Below are positions 11,791-22,925 of a stretch of 64,000 bases of DNA, piece after piece. The stretch covers positions 186,001 to 250,000 of the forward strand of contig JBAIAA010001152.1 of NCBI GenBank assembly GCA_037893245.1. The letters are read 5' to 3'. A model generated the notes under the pieces. That model was not told the DNA's origin, searched no databases, and was given only the letters and a program-made list of their open reading frames with translations. This DNA is from Crossaster papposus. Taxonomy: Eukaryota > Echinodermata > Asteroidea > Velatida > Solasteridae. The position numbers were made by a program, and so were the translations under genes. Every line of letters begins with the position of its first letter. Positions within the stretch are counted from its first letter, which is position 1.

Positions 11791-12151
11791 TTCAGTCAAG
11801 TCAAGTCAAAGAAAATTATTTTCCTTCCTTTTTAACAACCAATCTGTGGGATACATGTACTTTATTTGGATGATCAAATACCAAGCTTGGAAATTCTGCA
11901 CTCTTGCTAGCAAAGTACTGATTAAAGAAATTGTTCATAAACTCATAAAAAATCAGGAACTGTCAGGAACTTGATGCCAAAAGTCAGGGGGGCCGGAAGG
12001 GGGTCGAAAAAAGTGCGCCACCAACGTTGAAATGTATCTCATTCATTCTTCCACGCTCACGAGCCGCACATCTCATACATTAAATATGTATAGATCGCTA
12101 CCTCGAAGCGCAGCATTGAAACACGTACTCATACACATACTCAACACATAA

Positions 12152-13069
12152 GGCGTTTTCACACTATCTCAGTTTCGAACCGTGTTGAAACCAACCCGGT
12201 TCCAACCCTGTTCAGCATGGGTTGTTTTCGACACGGATCACGGAGACGCAACGTTCACACTGTTCATGCCGCGAACCAGCCGCTAGTGAACCGTGTAACG
12301 TTCAATCCGGCTAGGGCCGCCGTGCATTCACACTACACAATTCTCAACACGGATCACATTAAAAAAGGCGCGCTGTGATGATTTTCCCGATCCCACAATG
12401 CTTATAATCCCGCCTCAAATTTGTTAATTTATGCGGCACTGGCTGGGCGTTTTGTCGTGGATTCCCTGGCCTTCGAGATCCTCAGACATTTTCGTGAACA
12501 CCTTATTTCTTGTCGTGCCGCCGCCCAGTTAAGTTGCGACTAAACCACATCGTCTGACCAAATCGTCAACATGGCCTTTACTTCCTTGTCCTTTCTTTGT
12601 CTTTCAGCTTTATTGTCGGTCTTTTTAGGACCCATTTTCGAAGAAAATTGAAGAGAAATGCCTGGATGCGTGTTGTTGCAGTTGTGTTTGGGGTTTGGTG
12701 AAGAACCACGTGTGTGCTAGCGCATTATGCACAACATGCGTGACGTGCCAGTACATGTATACACATGTACAAACATGTACACCAACACGCATGCATACAT
12801 GTACAATAGTTATTGACCTTGTACGGCGTGACCGATTTCTGTAGGATTTCGCGCCACAACTCAACACGGATCGGCGGTAAGCGAACTCAACCCGGGGCGG
12901 TTCACACTATCATTTTCGACACGGTTCGAGCAAAAAAATGCGATTTCAATCCGGGTTGAGATTTTCAACCCTGGTCCCTACCAGGGTTGATTTCGATCCG
13001 GCTAGAGCGTGCTACCCTGGTTGGAACCGGGTTGAAATGTTAGTAGTGTGAAAAGGGGTTGAAAGCGCC
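12152..13069. mobile_element. PIF/Harbinger-like MITE (duplication copy 2)
   Basis: This copy of the 8706-9623 element is offset by 3446 bp and keeps the flanking TAA on both sides. It was carried along by the large duplication, not separately inserted. Confidence 0.7.
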
Positions 13070-14083
13070 TAAACTCACATACACATAAATTTGCACTCGA
13101 TGAGCTCCGTGCATCGCTCCCCGAATTCAGTGATTTCCGCTACGTCCGCAAAGCCAGATTCGTACAGTACAGGCATGGCGTAAACTTTCGCGTTTGAGAA
13201 TTGGCAGAAACCATTTTTAACAAAACATTCAAAAAAAAAGGTCAAATATCTAGAGGGATTTTTATTTAACTTTCAGGAATGAAAGATCTATTCCTAATTA
13301 TTATGTTAGTGGAAAACAAATCAGAGGATGAACGATAATTTTTTTATCATTATGTCGATATTTGTAGCCATTTTAGGGGAGACGTTTTGTAACGAAATTC
13401 CCACCTGGACCCATTCATACACGTTAGCTGCTGTAATAAACCAACGGAAAATTGTCGGTAATATTTTTACACATTTTATTTAAAACTAAGCACCTCAACA
13501 ATTGAAAATTACTCTTTCAATATAAACTATTTTGTTTTCAGTGCTGTTAAAGAGAGAATTTTAACAGTATACATGGATTTTTTTAATGTTTAATGTTTAT
13601 GTCACCTTTTTTAAAAATGGAGTGTACTGCGATCGCAAATGATTGCGCAACAGCCCTTCCGCCCCCCCCCTTCCCCCCCCTAAAAAGTCATTACATTGCA
13701 TGAGAGCTCATGCAGTCTAACAGCTTCACCTCTGTATTCTCCATTATACAAACTGTTTACACTACAGTACCTGATGAGAAAGTCTGGCTGCTGACTCATT
13801 GTTTACATTATATAATGATATGAATTCCTCCAGGGCCTCATCTTGAATGATCTACATTTTGTTCACATACCACACATGTACATGTACACGTTTTATGTAC
13901 AATCGTAAATTATTAGAGATGAGTTTGCTGTTCGTGCCAGTTACTGGTATGTGTATGGTACATGTATGTCAGTGTAAACAAACATACCATGTGCATAGCA
14001 ACAACAAAAACGTAACCACCGCAACTCCATCAAAATCCATCCCTCTATTTTGGTGGATTTTGGGGAAATGGTTTTGCAGAGCA

Positions 14084-14326
14084 GGGGCCAATTTCACGGA
14101 GCTGCTAAGCACAACAATTTGCTTAGCACAAAAATGTCTTGCTCATTAAAAACAAGTTATCAGCCAAAATTCCACGTGTTTTTTATGCTAAGCAAAAAAA
14201 CAGCTGATTATCAATCAAAAACAATAAAGATCACGTGAACATTTGGTCTGTAACCTTGTTTTTACCAAGTACAAATTTTCATGCTAAGCAAATTGTTGTG
14301 CTTAGCAGCTCCGTGAAATTGACCCC
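14084..14326. mobile_element. palindromic MITE, GGGGCCAATTTCAYRGAGCTGC family, copy 1
   Basis: The ends GGGGCCAATTTCACGGAGCT and AGCTCCGTGAAATTGACCCC mirror each other. Inside, GCTAAGCACAACAATTTGCT is mirrored as AGCAAATTGTTGTGCTTAGC, so nearly the whole 243 bp folds back. Two further copies are at 36358 and 47671. Confidence 0.8.
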
Positions 14327-14470
14327 AGGGCTTGACCAATTATGTACTTGGACTGGATACCAAAGGTTGTTGGGTACATGTCAAATTTGCTATTTGGGCC
14401 AGTTTAAATTTCCAAACGTCATACGGCCAGTGATTTATGTTAACGAGTGACGAGAAGCTACAAGTACATT

Positions 14471-15289
14471 TGTGACCTGTTCCAACGAAACCCGGACAAA
14501 GTCGACTTTTTAGTTTTTCAGATTTTGTTTTTTTCAAATTCTCTAGGTTCTCAGCTTTAAAGGTAGTATACCGGTACACCATTTGCAGATATCGAAAATA
14601 TTTACTTCTGAATTATTAAGAAATACCTTACTCAATTGAAAGTAAATAATGATTCTAGGCATTCAACAAAAGGATTGCGCTAGATATCCTGTAATTATTC
14701 CAACAAAAATGAATTTTATAAAGAAAAATTTGCTCTCGCCGGACGGCGAGAGCGAAAAAACAAAGATAACATAAGAATAACTGCTCGACCCCGGTTGAAA
14801 ACAAACGCTGTTTTTCGTGCTTTTCTCGGCATCCATGATTGTAAAACTTAGGAAAAGTCAGTTAAACGATATTTACTATGAAATACAACCCCCCCAAATC
14901 TACCCATTCATGATAATTCAAGCAATTACCAATGGTGTATACTACCTTTAAAATGATGTATCATTTACGTACCCCCACCCTATCTTCCCTGGGGTCTGGA
15001 TTTAGTGATAAAACCCTGACAACCTAATTATGAGATAAACAGCTTTGAAGTTCAGAAAAGCGTATTATTTCTATACACAAATGTTTCACAAAATTGACAA
15101 AAAAACACACTTCTGGTAGACGGATTTTGTTCAAATTTGAGGAGACTGTAGATTAATAGTGAGTGACTAATAGGAAAACCTACATGTAAAACCTCAAAAT
15201 GGTAAAATCCATCCCGAAATGACTTCAGGAGTACATTGTGACAAAACACATTGTGCGACTTTGTCCGGGTTTCGTTGGAACAGGTCACA
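14471..15289. mobile_element. TGTGACC-terminal DNA element interrupted by another MITE
   Basis: TGTGACCTGTTCCAACGAAA at the left and TTTCGTTGGAACAGGTCACA at the right are perfect inverted repeats. They extend inward through CCCGGACAAAGTCG / CGACTTTGTCCGGG, apart from one base. TT flanks both ends. The 14557-14951 MITE sits inside it and is therefore the younger insertion. No transposase is seen. Confidence 0.7.
14557..14951. mobile_element. MITE with AAAGGTAGTATAC ends, copy 1
   Basis: The ends TTTAAAGGTAGTATACCGG and GGTGTATACTACCTTTAAA mirror each other over about 395 bp. A central hairpin GCTCTCGCCGGACGGCGAGAGC marks the family. Related copies are at 16308, 33092 and 34914, with a fragment at 54005. 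Confidence 0.75.
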
Positions 15290-16307
15290 TTTGTACTACA
15301 TGTAGTTCGGACGCCGTCTTAAAAAATGGATACCGGTACATTTACATGTACCTGATGGACCGGCGGCTATACCGAATCGCTATACATACTGGTACATGTA
15401 CAATATACATGTACCAATCGATCGATATAAATACCAACTGTGGATCCTGTGATGTTTGTTTTAGCGGCGTCCCACTGTACATGTACATATGTAGCAAAAT
15501 CATATTCTTCCAACTTCGACATGAGATAACGGTACAGGTAGTAAGCAAACAAAACTATTTTACCTCCAATTTGTTGATATTGTAAACCCAGATTTGATTC
15601 AACATCACATAATACCAGTACACAAGGTCAAATTCAAGGTCAAAAAGTCATTGTTGGTCAAATTGTTTGAACATAAAATAATGCCAAAATTATATTTTTT
15701 TAATGATTTTTAATGATCAGTAAATTTGGTCAACAGGTTAAAGGGAGATATTCTTTGATTATTGGTGGCCACGCCCATTTTGGCTTAAATCACCTAAAAA
15801 TAGCAGGTGGTAGCACGAAAACCGCTTGTTGGATTTTGCTAAAACTTGGCTTTTTCCACCCCAAATAACCCTATAAAACAATCAGATTTGAAGGGGGTGA
15901 GGTTTAATCTATTGGGTGATTTGACACGGAGTTACTCTTGGATTTCTTTAAGGGGTACCCAGGTACCTGTGTTTGTTGTTATTGTGTACCCAATTCCCCA
16001 AATTTCAAGTTTTATAGCCACATCGGCCCAACGGTTTTCCTGCTCTAACACACAATTTGATTTTGGCCGAAATCGGCAATTCTTCAAATTATGTCTCCAT
16101 GATCTCGGTTACTAGCAGGCCAAGTACTGTATGTTCGTGTTTTGGAAAAGTAATAATATTTGCAATTGAAATTTGCTGTTTTGTTTTTTTATTTACAAGC
16201 AAGTTGACCTTTGATTTACTTGCCCTTGAGGTGAATTTGGGTTGTACTGGTATTTTCTACATAAAAGTTCAGGTAATATGATTTTAGTTTTCTTTCCATA
16301 GTTCTTC
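15290..16307. other. unassigned intron sequence
   Basis: No gene is seen. TACATGTAC/ACCGGTAC words are dense from 15330 to 15490. The 15700-16100 part has repeat-like prose (GGTGGCCACGCCCATTTTGG) but no partner in the window. Confidence 0.4.
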
Positions 16308-16687
16308 TTAAAGGTACATGTAGTAATTGCTTGAATTATCATGAATGGGTAGATTTGGGGGGTTGTATTTCATAGTAAATATCGTTTAACTGACTTTTCC
16401 GAAGTTTTACAATCATGGATGCCGAGAAAAGCACGAAAAACAGCGTTTGTTTTCAACCGGGGTCGAGCAGTTATTCTTATGTTATCTTTGTTTTTTCGCT
16501 CTCGCCGTCCGGCGAGAGCTAATTTTTCTTTATAAAATTCAATTTTTTGAATAATTACAGGATATCTAGCGCAATCCTTTTGCTGAATGCCTAGAATCAT
16601 TATTTACTTTCAATTGACTAAGGTATTTATTAATAATTCAGTAGTAAATATTTTAGATATTTGCAAATGGTGTATACTACCTTTAAA
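16308..16687. mobile_element. MITE with AAAGGTAG ends, copy 2 (inverted)
   Basis: This is in reverse orientation to the copy at 14557, including the GCTCTCGCCGTCCGGCGAGAGC centre and the GTTTGTTTTCAACCGGGGTC segment. It ends at GGTGTATACTACCTTTAAA. Confidence 0.75.
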
Positions 16688-16854
16688 TTTGGCATACCGG
16701 TACATGTACTTGATCAATGCAAAAGTATGATATTCCTGTGCAATATATATGTGTACGTACTACTAAAAATTTACCGGTACTGGTAGTGTATGCATTTACA
16801 TACTTTTGTATGTGTTGAGTGACCATTGTACATTCCATGGTACCGGTATATGTG

Positions 16855-17190
16855 GTGCAATACGGTACCCTCTGGAGACTTGAACACAATGGGGACAATG
16901 GGAGTAAAAAGGTCTCCAAAGGGTAATTTCTATAGATGATTAGGTCTCCATTAGGAATTTCACGAATTAGATTTTTGGATTGTACTTAAATTACTCAAAA
17001 ACTAGGGTTAGAATGTGGGTTAGGGTTTGGGTTAGGGTATAATATACAGACAGTATGTAAGGTATAAATTTTAACCCAGGAAAATAATTGTGGTTAAAAT
17101 GGGAGCATTTTGAAAAACGTGCTCAACTTTATTACTATTTTGTACACGAGAACAAAGCCATGTTTCCACAGTGATACAAAAATGCGAATG
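16855..17190. repeat. dispersed ~335-bp repeat, copy 1, with telomere-like words
   Basis: The copy runs from GGTACCCTCTGGAGACTTGA through GGTCTCCATTAGGAATTTCA and GGTTAGGGTTTGGGTTAGGG to TACACGAGAACAAAGCCATG. Inverted copies are at 39926 and 48630. The TTAGGG-like words are part of the repeat and do not mark a telomere. Confidence 0.75.
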
Positions 17191-18164
17191 TGTGTACCAG
17201 TACATGTATGCACATTTTAGGATAATTGAGTCATCTCGACTCAGCAAGCACTAGGCAGGCTACTAAATGTGTAAATGTTTCAAGAACATTCAGGCATCAT
17301 GCTGGATGTTATTTAATACATGTACCTAGAGGGAGAATGTAAGGAAGTACACATTCCTGAGATTATGGATTGGATGGATGGATGGATGAATCATCACTGA
17401 ATTCCCAGCCTCGACTCCATGGGCGCGTTCCTTCACTAACCCCTGGCCGTGAGGAAGGTGTAAACGACGCTGACTGGCTATTCAGTGGGTACTGCGCGCG
17501 CACCGTACTCAATAAACTACACGCCCTGAATGTAATGCGCGCGCGTGTTCCTGAACGCACATCACTTACGAACATTTTTTTAAAGTCTGCGCCTTACCTG
17601 TACAATATGGATTTTAAAAGTCTCGTTTTTTGTGCCCAAAACATCTACATGTACATGTTAACGTTAAATACATGTAGATGGACGAGAGAGGTGCGTTTAT
17701 TTTTTATAAATCCTTGCTAAATAAATAACGCGACGTCAAAATATCATGTTTGAAAGAATGGATTCTACGACAACAATTACAAAATGTTAAACATGGTGTC
17801 GCCCGTTAAATACATCAACTACATGTACAGTTCTAATTTAAATGTGCCAATATATGGCACATTTAAATTAGACAATTCCAAGGGTTAAGATCGCGCAAGG
17901 CATGATGGGAAAAACATGGAGCAGCAAAATGCTCTTCAGACAAAAATAATTCAGAAAAACAAAACAGATCAGATCGAGTCCACAAGGGCAAATGTACAGG
18001 TACTGTATTAATTTGCTGTACAAAAGTATGGTACAAACATTTTACTATTTAGTAAGTATGACATGCACATGTACGTGTACATTTAACATGTTTAACGTGT
18101 TAATCTTCAAACTTCGAAAGATTTAAGTAATTAATCCCAAATCCTGCTACCGCGTACTGTGTAC
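17191..18164. other. unassigned intron sequence with one perfect hairpin
   Basis: No gene is seen. At 17833-17871 two perfect 17-bp arms (CTAATTTAAATGTGCCA and its complement) flank the 5-bp loop ATATA. A GC-rich GCGCGCGC patch lies near 17490-17545. Confidence 0.5.
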
Positions 18165-19365
18165 TGCACACTGTACCCGCGGTACACCGCTGTTTCTGCC
18201 ATTGTGTATAGCGACATACAGTTGTGCGCATGTGCCATTTTCAAATCTAGATTAAATAAAATGCATTATTCATGAGCGGTGACCCGCGACAGAGGGACGA
18301 TCAAAAAACGGAAATTACCGATGAATACTGACATTAGGGGCTTTTTTATTTTGATGAGTTCATTCATAAGAATATCCGTGATTAAATAAACCCCCAAAAC
18401 CAAACAAAATTGGAATGACAAGCGCAAAATTTAAACTTAAATACAGACGCTCCGTTTCGTTAGTCATTAAGGAAAGAATGGTTTTCGGGACAAATTTGAC
18501 AGTGAAGGTGAGTTTTTCCAAACTCAAAAAATGGTTTGTATAAAAAAGCAGATTGTGATCTCTTTAATTCATGTGTTTTCGAAAGAGCAAACCCAGCAAG
18601 TGATAAACAAAACTAGGTTTGAATATTTATTTTTTTCCATCTTGAACGGAGTTTTCCGCAACGCGACATTGCGGTTTAGCATGATACCTGTCCAAATGGG
18701 AATACGCATATATCGTTTGGGAATACGCGGTTCTAGATTTCAAATCCAAGTTGGCAAATCACGGGCCGAATACGCGGCAAATTAAAAACAGTATTCAGCC
18801 TGATATTTGCCCACTCTGGTTCGAAATCTAGAACCGCGTATTCCCAAACGTGTCCTTAAACAATATGCGAGACTTATTTACACGGGTATCATACTAGGCC
18901 GCAATGTCGCGTTGCAGAAAACTCCGTTAAAGATAGAAAAAACTAAATATTCAAACCTAGTTTTGTTTATCACTTGCTGGGTTTGCTCTTTCGAAAACAC
19001 ATGAATTAAAGAGATCACAATCTGCTTTTTTATACAAACCATTTTTGAGTTTGGAAAAACTCACCTTCACTGTCAAATTTGTCCCGAAAACCATTCTTTC
19101 CTTAATGACTAACGAAATGGAGCGTCTGTATTTAAGTTTAAATTTTGCGCTTGTCATTCCAATTTTGTTTGGTTTTGGGGGTTTATTAAATCACAGATAT
19201 TCTTATGAATATGAATGAACTAATGTCAGTATTCATCGGTAATTTCCGTTTTTTTATCGTCCCTCTGTCGCGGGTCACCGCTCATGAATAATGCATTTTA
19301 TTTAATCTAGATTTGAAAATGACACATGCGCACAACTGTATCGCTTAAGAAACGGCGGTGGGTAA
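18165..19365. mobile_element. 1.2-kb foldback (giant hairpin) element
   Basis: The left arm (about 18165-18780) is repeated as its reverse complement at about 18790-19365, around a very short loop. Paired landmarks are GTTGTGCGCATGTG (18221) with CACATGCGCACAAC (19323), GGTGACCCGCGACAGAGGGA (18281) with its complement near 19262, and CGCGGTTCTAGATTTC with GAAATCTAGAACCGCG at the centre. There is no transposase. Open frames in the arms mirror each other and are not considered genes. Confidence 0.8.
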
Positions 19366-19447
19366 TGCACAAAGCTGTCATGAATGGTAATTTTGAATGG
19401 TAATTAGTACGTTTTGCAAATTGCACTAGACAACAAGGATTTTGCGC

Positions 19448-19640
19448 GGGATTATTTTTTACGAAACTCGATCCGAGGCGGGTTCACGCCGATGGTACCG
19501 GGAAGCACACCCACGCATTTCCGGCCTTGCTCGCTGCTGACAGACATTTCCGGCATTGCTCGAGACGTGTTTATATGCGTCATCCATTTTGAATCTAGCG
19601 AAAACTTTGCGTGTATGTATACGGCATTTCCACACTAATG
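19448..19640. repeat. dispersed repeat (CGGGAAGCACACCCACGCAT), copy 1
   Basis: It contains ACGAAACTCGATCCGAGGCG, CGGGAAGCACACCCACGCAT and TTGCTCGCTGCTGACAGACA. Related copies are at 24095 and 62085. The element type is unknown. Confidence 0.65.
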
Positions 19641-20800
19641 GGGTATATTTGGCATGTTGTATTAGAAGGTTTAATAAAAAAAACCAGAAAACATTAAAAT
19701 ATCCTTGAAATGTATGTTATGTTTTAAAATAACATAAATAGATAGTAAACACAATTTATTTTAATTCCATACAATTTAAAGGTAATTTTTGTATACAAAA
19801 CTTGTTTGTCCAAGACACTTTTTGATTGAAATTTGTGACAAAAAAATGAGCACTAAATTACTGGTGTAAAAATCGGTGATTTCATCTATTATCCCAATTT
19901 TCATGTTTGGTTATTCTATAAACGTATTTTACTTAATGTTCTTCATCTATGTTTGTTTCGTTCAGATTTCTTGATTTGTTGGTGTATTGGTTTGTTTGTG
20001 TGTACTACGTACGTAACAACGTCTGTCCACTACGGTATGTTACGTACGTTCCCAGAGCTATTAAAAAAAAGAAAAGGTTTGTTCATGGATAAATGGTGAA
20101 CAGTTTGATTGAACAGGCTATAAAATCATATTTGTTGCGTTTTGTTTAATTTTAACTTGATATTTGTTCGTTAAAATTGATTACAGCTGCAGTTGTTTAG
20201 AATCTGTCCACCTTTTTCTACGTACGTAACATCGATAAAAGACCCATTTTTTTTTCGCGCGCATTCCGATTACGATCTCCAGATTTTCGACGTTGTTTAT
20301 TTGAGCATGCGCATTAAAAATAACATTGTGAAAAGCCGCCATTGTTGTCTAGGACGCTTACAGCGGAGCTGGTCGTCGATCTGTCCTGATTGTTACGTAC
20401 GTAGTATACGTTACGTACGTTCCCTTTATTTTTCATTTTAACCAGAAATTGTTCTCATGTAACCCTTTATAGGTCTAGGGTACTTAGAACACGCAATATG
20501 CCTTGTTTCTGTTGCAAAACTGAGCTGATTGGCGTTGATATTAAACCTCGACTGCGTTTTGTTTCCTGAAGACAGAACACGATGTCTATATCGTATACCG
20601 TACGAACAAAGACAGATGTTTCCGTGCTGCACTTCGGGTTTGCCTGGTTTCTTACGAAGTTGTTATCACGTTTATAAACAATAGTCGTTCGTGATGTCTT
20701 TAATAGGTTTTCAATCAAATATCTTCATTTTATAGCCCACTGTATTATGAAAAGTGTGGTTTCTCAACATGCCCGTAGTCGTACGTAACGCAGACAGAAC
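19641..20800. other. unassigned intron sequence with TTACGTACGTAA clusters
   Basis: No gene is seen. The self-complementary word TACGTACGTA recurs at about 20010, 20040, 20220, 20395 and 20415 in both orientations, perhaps a worn MITE spanning roughly 20000-20425. Confidence 0.35.
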
Positions 20801-20935
20801 TATGGCGGAACAAGTTTGCGCAGGCGCGTCATGCAAAGCTCGTCGGACCGAACAACAAAGGGAACTAGCAGAGCGCCCTCTGTTGTTTGGTGCGACGAGC
20901 TGTGCACGCCTGCGCAGACTTGTCCCGCCATATTG
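20801..20935. repeat. second copy of the ATGGCGGAACAAG hairpin
   Basis: TATGGCGGAACAAGTTTGCG at the left is mirrored by CGCAGACTTGTCCCGCCATA at the right. It is the reverse orientation of the 3286-3432 hairpin. Both are followed by GTTTATCGCGAATTT. Confidence 0.75.
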
Positions 20936-22812
20936 TTTTGCGTTTATCGCGAATTTTTTAAAAACTTTAAAAACCTTAAAATATCGTTTTAAAACGGAAT
21001 TTTGGAACAAACAGAGACACTGTTCTCTCCATTATGACACAGATTGAGCAGTGTGTGATGGTAAAGTGTCTTGGTAACACGATATATGTTTAAAGTTAAC
21101 ATTATAATTATCGTTTTTTCGTACGAACGAACCCCTTCTCAGAGGGACTACCTATTGTTTGGGGATAGCTACCGGTACATGTAGTACGAGGAAGGTAGGA
21201 ACAGGTCGGGGGCTGTAGGAAACATTTGGACAGTCCTAGTTTATCTTTTTGGGAAGTTATTTTTAATCATAACAAATACAATCTGTTTGAAAAAACGGTT
21301 GTGAACATCCACAGTGACAATTCCGTCTTTGTTACGTACGTAACCTCATTAAGTATTGCAGCATAACTATTTTCCAGTTATTTGTAGAATTTACTAAAGC
21401 AAGACAGCCAAAATGAAGGTTTGCTGTGTCAATACTAACACATAGACTGTGACTGCTTAAATGATGTTTTCACAAGAATTTGTCTCTGGCTTTGTCCTCT
21501 ACAAGATTAGTTTTTATGTCCTTGAAAACTAGAAATTGCCTGTCACCAGACTTGCCCCAATAAACGTTTCTTGTTGAGACCTTTCATTTTCAGGTATCAC
21601 TACCGGCTTAAACAATTAGAAAACATATCATTTTCATTGCTGTAATTAGGAAACAAATTTAAAAAAAAAAAAAAAAAAATCCCTACCTACCTACCCTATT
21701 TTTGGGGGCCGGCCGTTACGTTTTAAAACATAATATTTTTTTTTTGTATGCCTTATTTGTAGCATTTCTTTTGCAATGATCTTGTGGCACCAATACATGT
21801 ACATGTGTTGTAATATTAACTAAATAGTTGCTGATGCTATCTCACTACATGCACTGGGTAATGTTGTTTGCATTATCATTTAAGCACATGGTACAATGTA
21901 CAGATTCAGCTCACCAACTACATGTATCACCTACTTGTGTAGTCACCAACAATGAATGAGTGGGTTTGTCCACTCTTGGCCATTATTCAGTAGATGAACA
22001 TTGTAAAGACTGAATATTCATGCAGACAGTATATTCTTGAGACAACCACCTGTATGCCCTGTCTACCATATTACTCATCAGGTAAAGTACAATTAATGCA
22101 GCCATCTCTAACTCTGTGTCTTGTTACTAAAGGATTGTTCTATTGCAGGCTTTGCTTTCTATGGTATGACTATGAGTATGAGTCATTAATCACATTTCTT
22201 GCTTCCCTGAAGACACTGGCTGAGTATGTACACATGTACAGTACATACAGTAGCTACCTGTAGGTAAAAAAATAATGTTTTCTACCTCCATGTTTAAACA
22301 TTATGTTATTCTTTTACATTTTATTTGCTCACATGCACATGTACATGTACATGTACATGTGTATGTATGCCTGCAAATGAATTCTCTGAATGCATTGGAA
22401 AGTAGAAAACCTAAGTACAGTAAACCTTTTTGTGTGCTCCAATATACCGGTACATACGGTATGTGCAGCAACATTAACTGTACAGTACAAACATGTACAT
22501 GTACATGTACAATACTTGACAATGTTGTTAAATCACCAAGAACTTTGGAACATGTACCTGTACACATGTGTACCCGGTACACGTATACCCTTGTAATTAT
22601 CAGCTACATTGTACATGTAATGTAGTACGTGTACCAGTACATGTACCGGTACCGGTACGTGTACATGTACATGTACATTGTACCGTACAGGTTGACGGCG
22701 TGATATACATGTATACTTGAGTTTCAGCTTCTTACTAGCAACAAAACGTCTTGATGTGAGACAGATGACATTATTCATCATGATTACATGTAGCTTGGGC
22801 GTGGTACAGTCT
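20936..22812. other. unassigned intron sequence with dense TACATGTAC runs
   Basis: No gene is seen. An A-run of about 20 lies at 21660-21679. From 22225 to 22700 the words CATGTACATG and ACCGGTACC occur at very high density, immediately upstream of the alternative promoter. Confidence 0.4.
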
Positions 22813-22858
22813 ATCCCAGGATGCCTGTCGTCACTCGGGATATCCCAGCATGCCTTGG
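22813..22858 (+). promoter_or_regulatory. paired ZNF143/Staf-like motifs, alternative promoter
   Basis: TCCCAGCATGCCTTGG at 22843-22858 closely matches the vertebrate ZNF143/Staf (SBF) core TCCCAGCATGCCTTG as I know it. A related TCCCAGGATGCCTG lies 30 bp upstream (22813-22826). The start codon of the short exon follows 47 bp later. This motif typically lies just upstream of transcription starts of TATA-less promoters. Confidence 0.6.
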
Positions 22859-22904
22859 TTAACTTTCCTTATTGTCTGCTTTATTGAAGGAATCACTTTG
22901 TGAT

Positions 22905-22925
22905 ATGGATTCAGAAATGGCTGCG
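22905..22925 (+). CDS. short alternative first exon (MDSEMAA) of the DPYS/CRMP-like gene
   Basis: ATG GAT TCA GAA ATG GCT GCG is followed directly by a consensus donor GTAAGT. The phase is 0, identical to the long first exon, so it joins exon 2 ([11 protein letters not shown]) in frame. The resulting start, [18 protein letters not shown] or [14 protein letters not shown] from the second Met, resembles the short N-terminus of human DPYS (MAAPSRLLIRGG, from memory). An in-frame TAA at 22860-22862 bounds the frame upstream, and Staf-like motifs precede it. Splicing to exon 2 would remove a 30.9-kb intron. There is no transcript evidence, so this is an inference from motif, phase and donor. Confidence 0.65.

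Larger units (their letters stand above)
10524..13987. repeat. tandem 3.4-kb duplication, copy 2
   Basis: This is the second copy of the unit at 7108-10523. It is about 48 bp longer, mainly through two more 15-bp minisatellite units, a longer C-run near 13663-13680 and an expanded ACATGTACATGTAC tract near the end. It ends at ...AAACAAACATAC, after which the sequence becomes unique. Confidence 0.95.

Noticed and set aside
16990..17042. Telomere-like TTAGGG words (also near 40080 and 48780)
   Set aside because: They are internal to a dispersed ~335-bp repeat present three times, with irregular spacing, so they are not interstitial telomere arrays.
18531..19157. Open frames in the foldback at 18165-19365
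   Set aside because: The frames on opposite strands are mirror copies of the same palindrome and show no domain.
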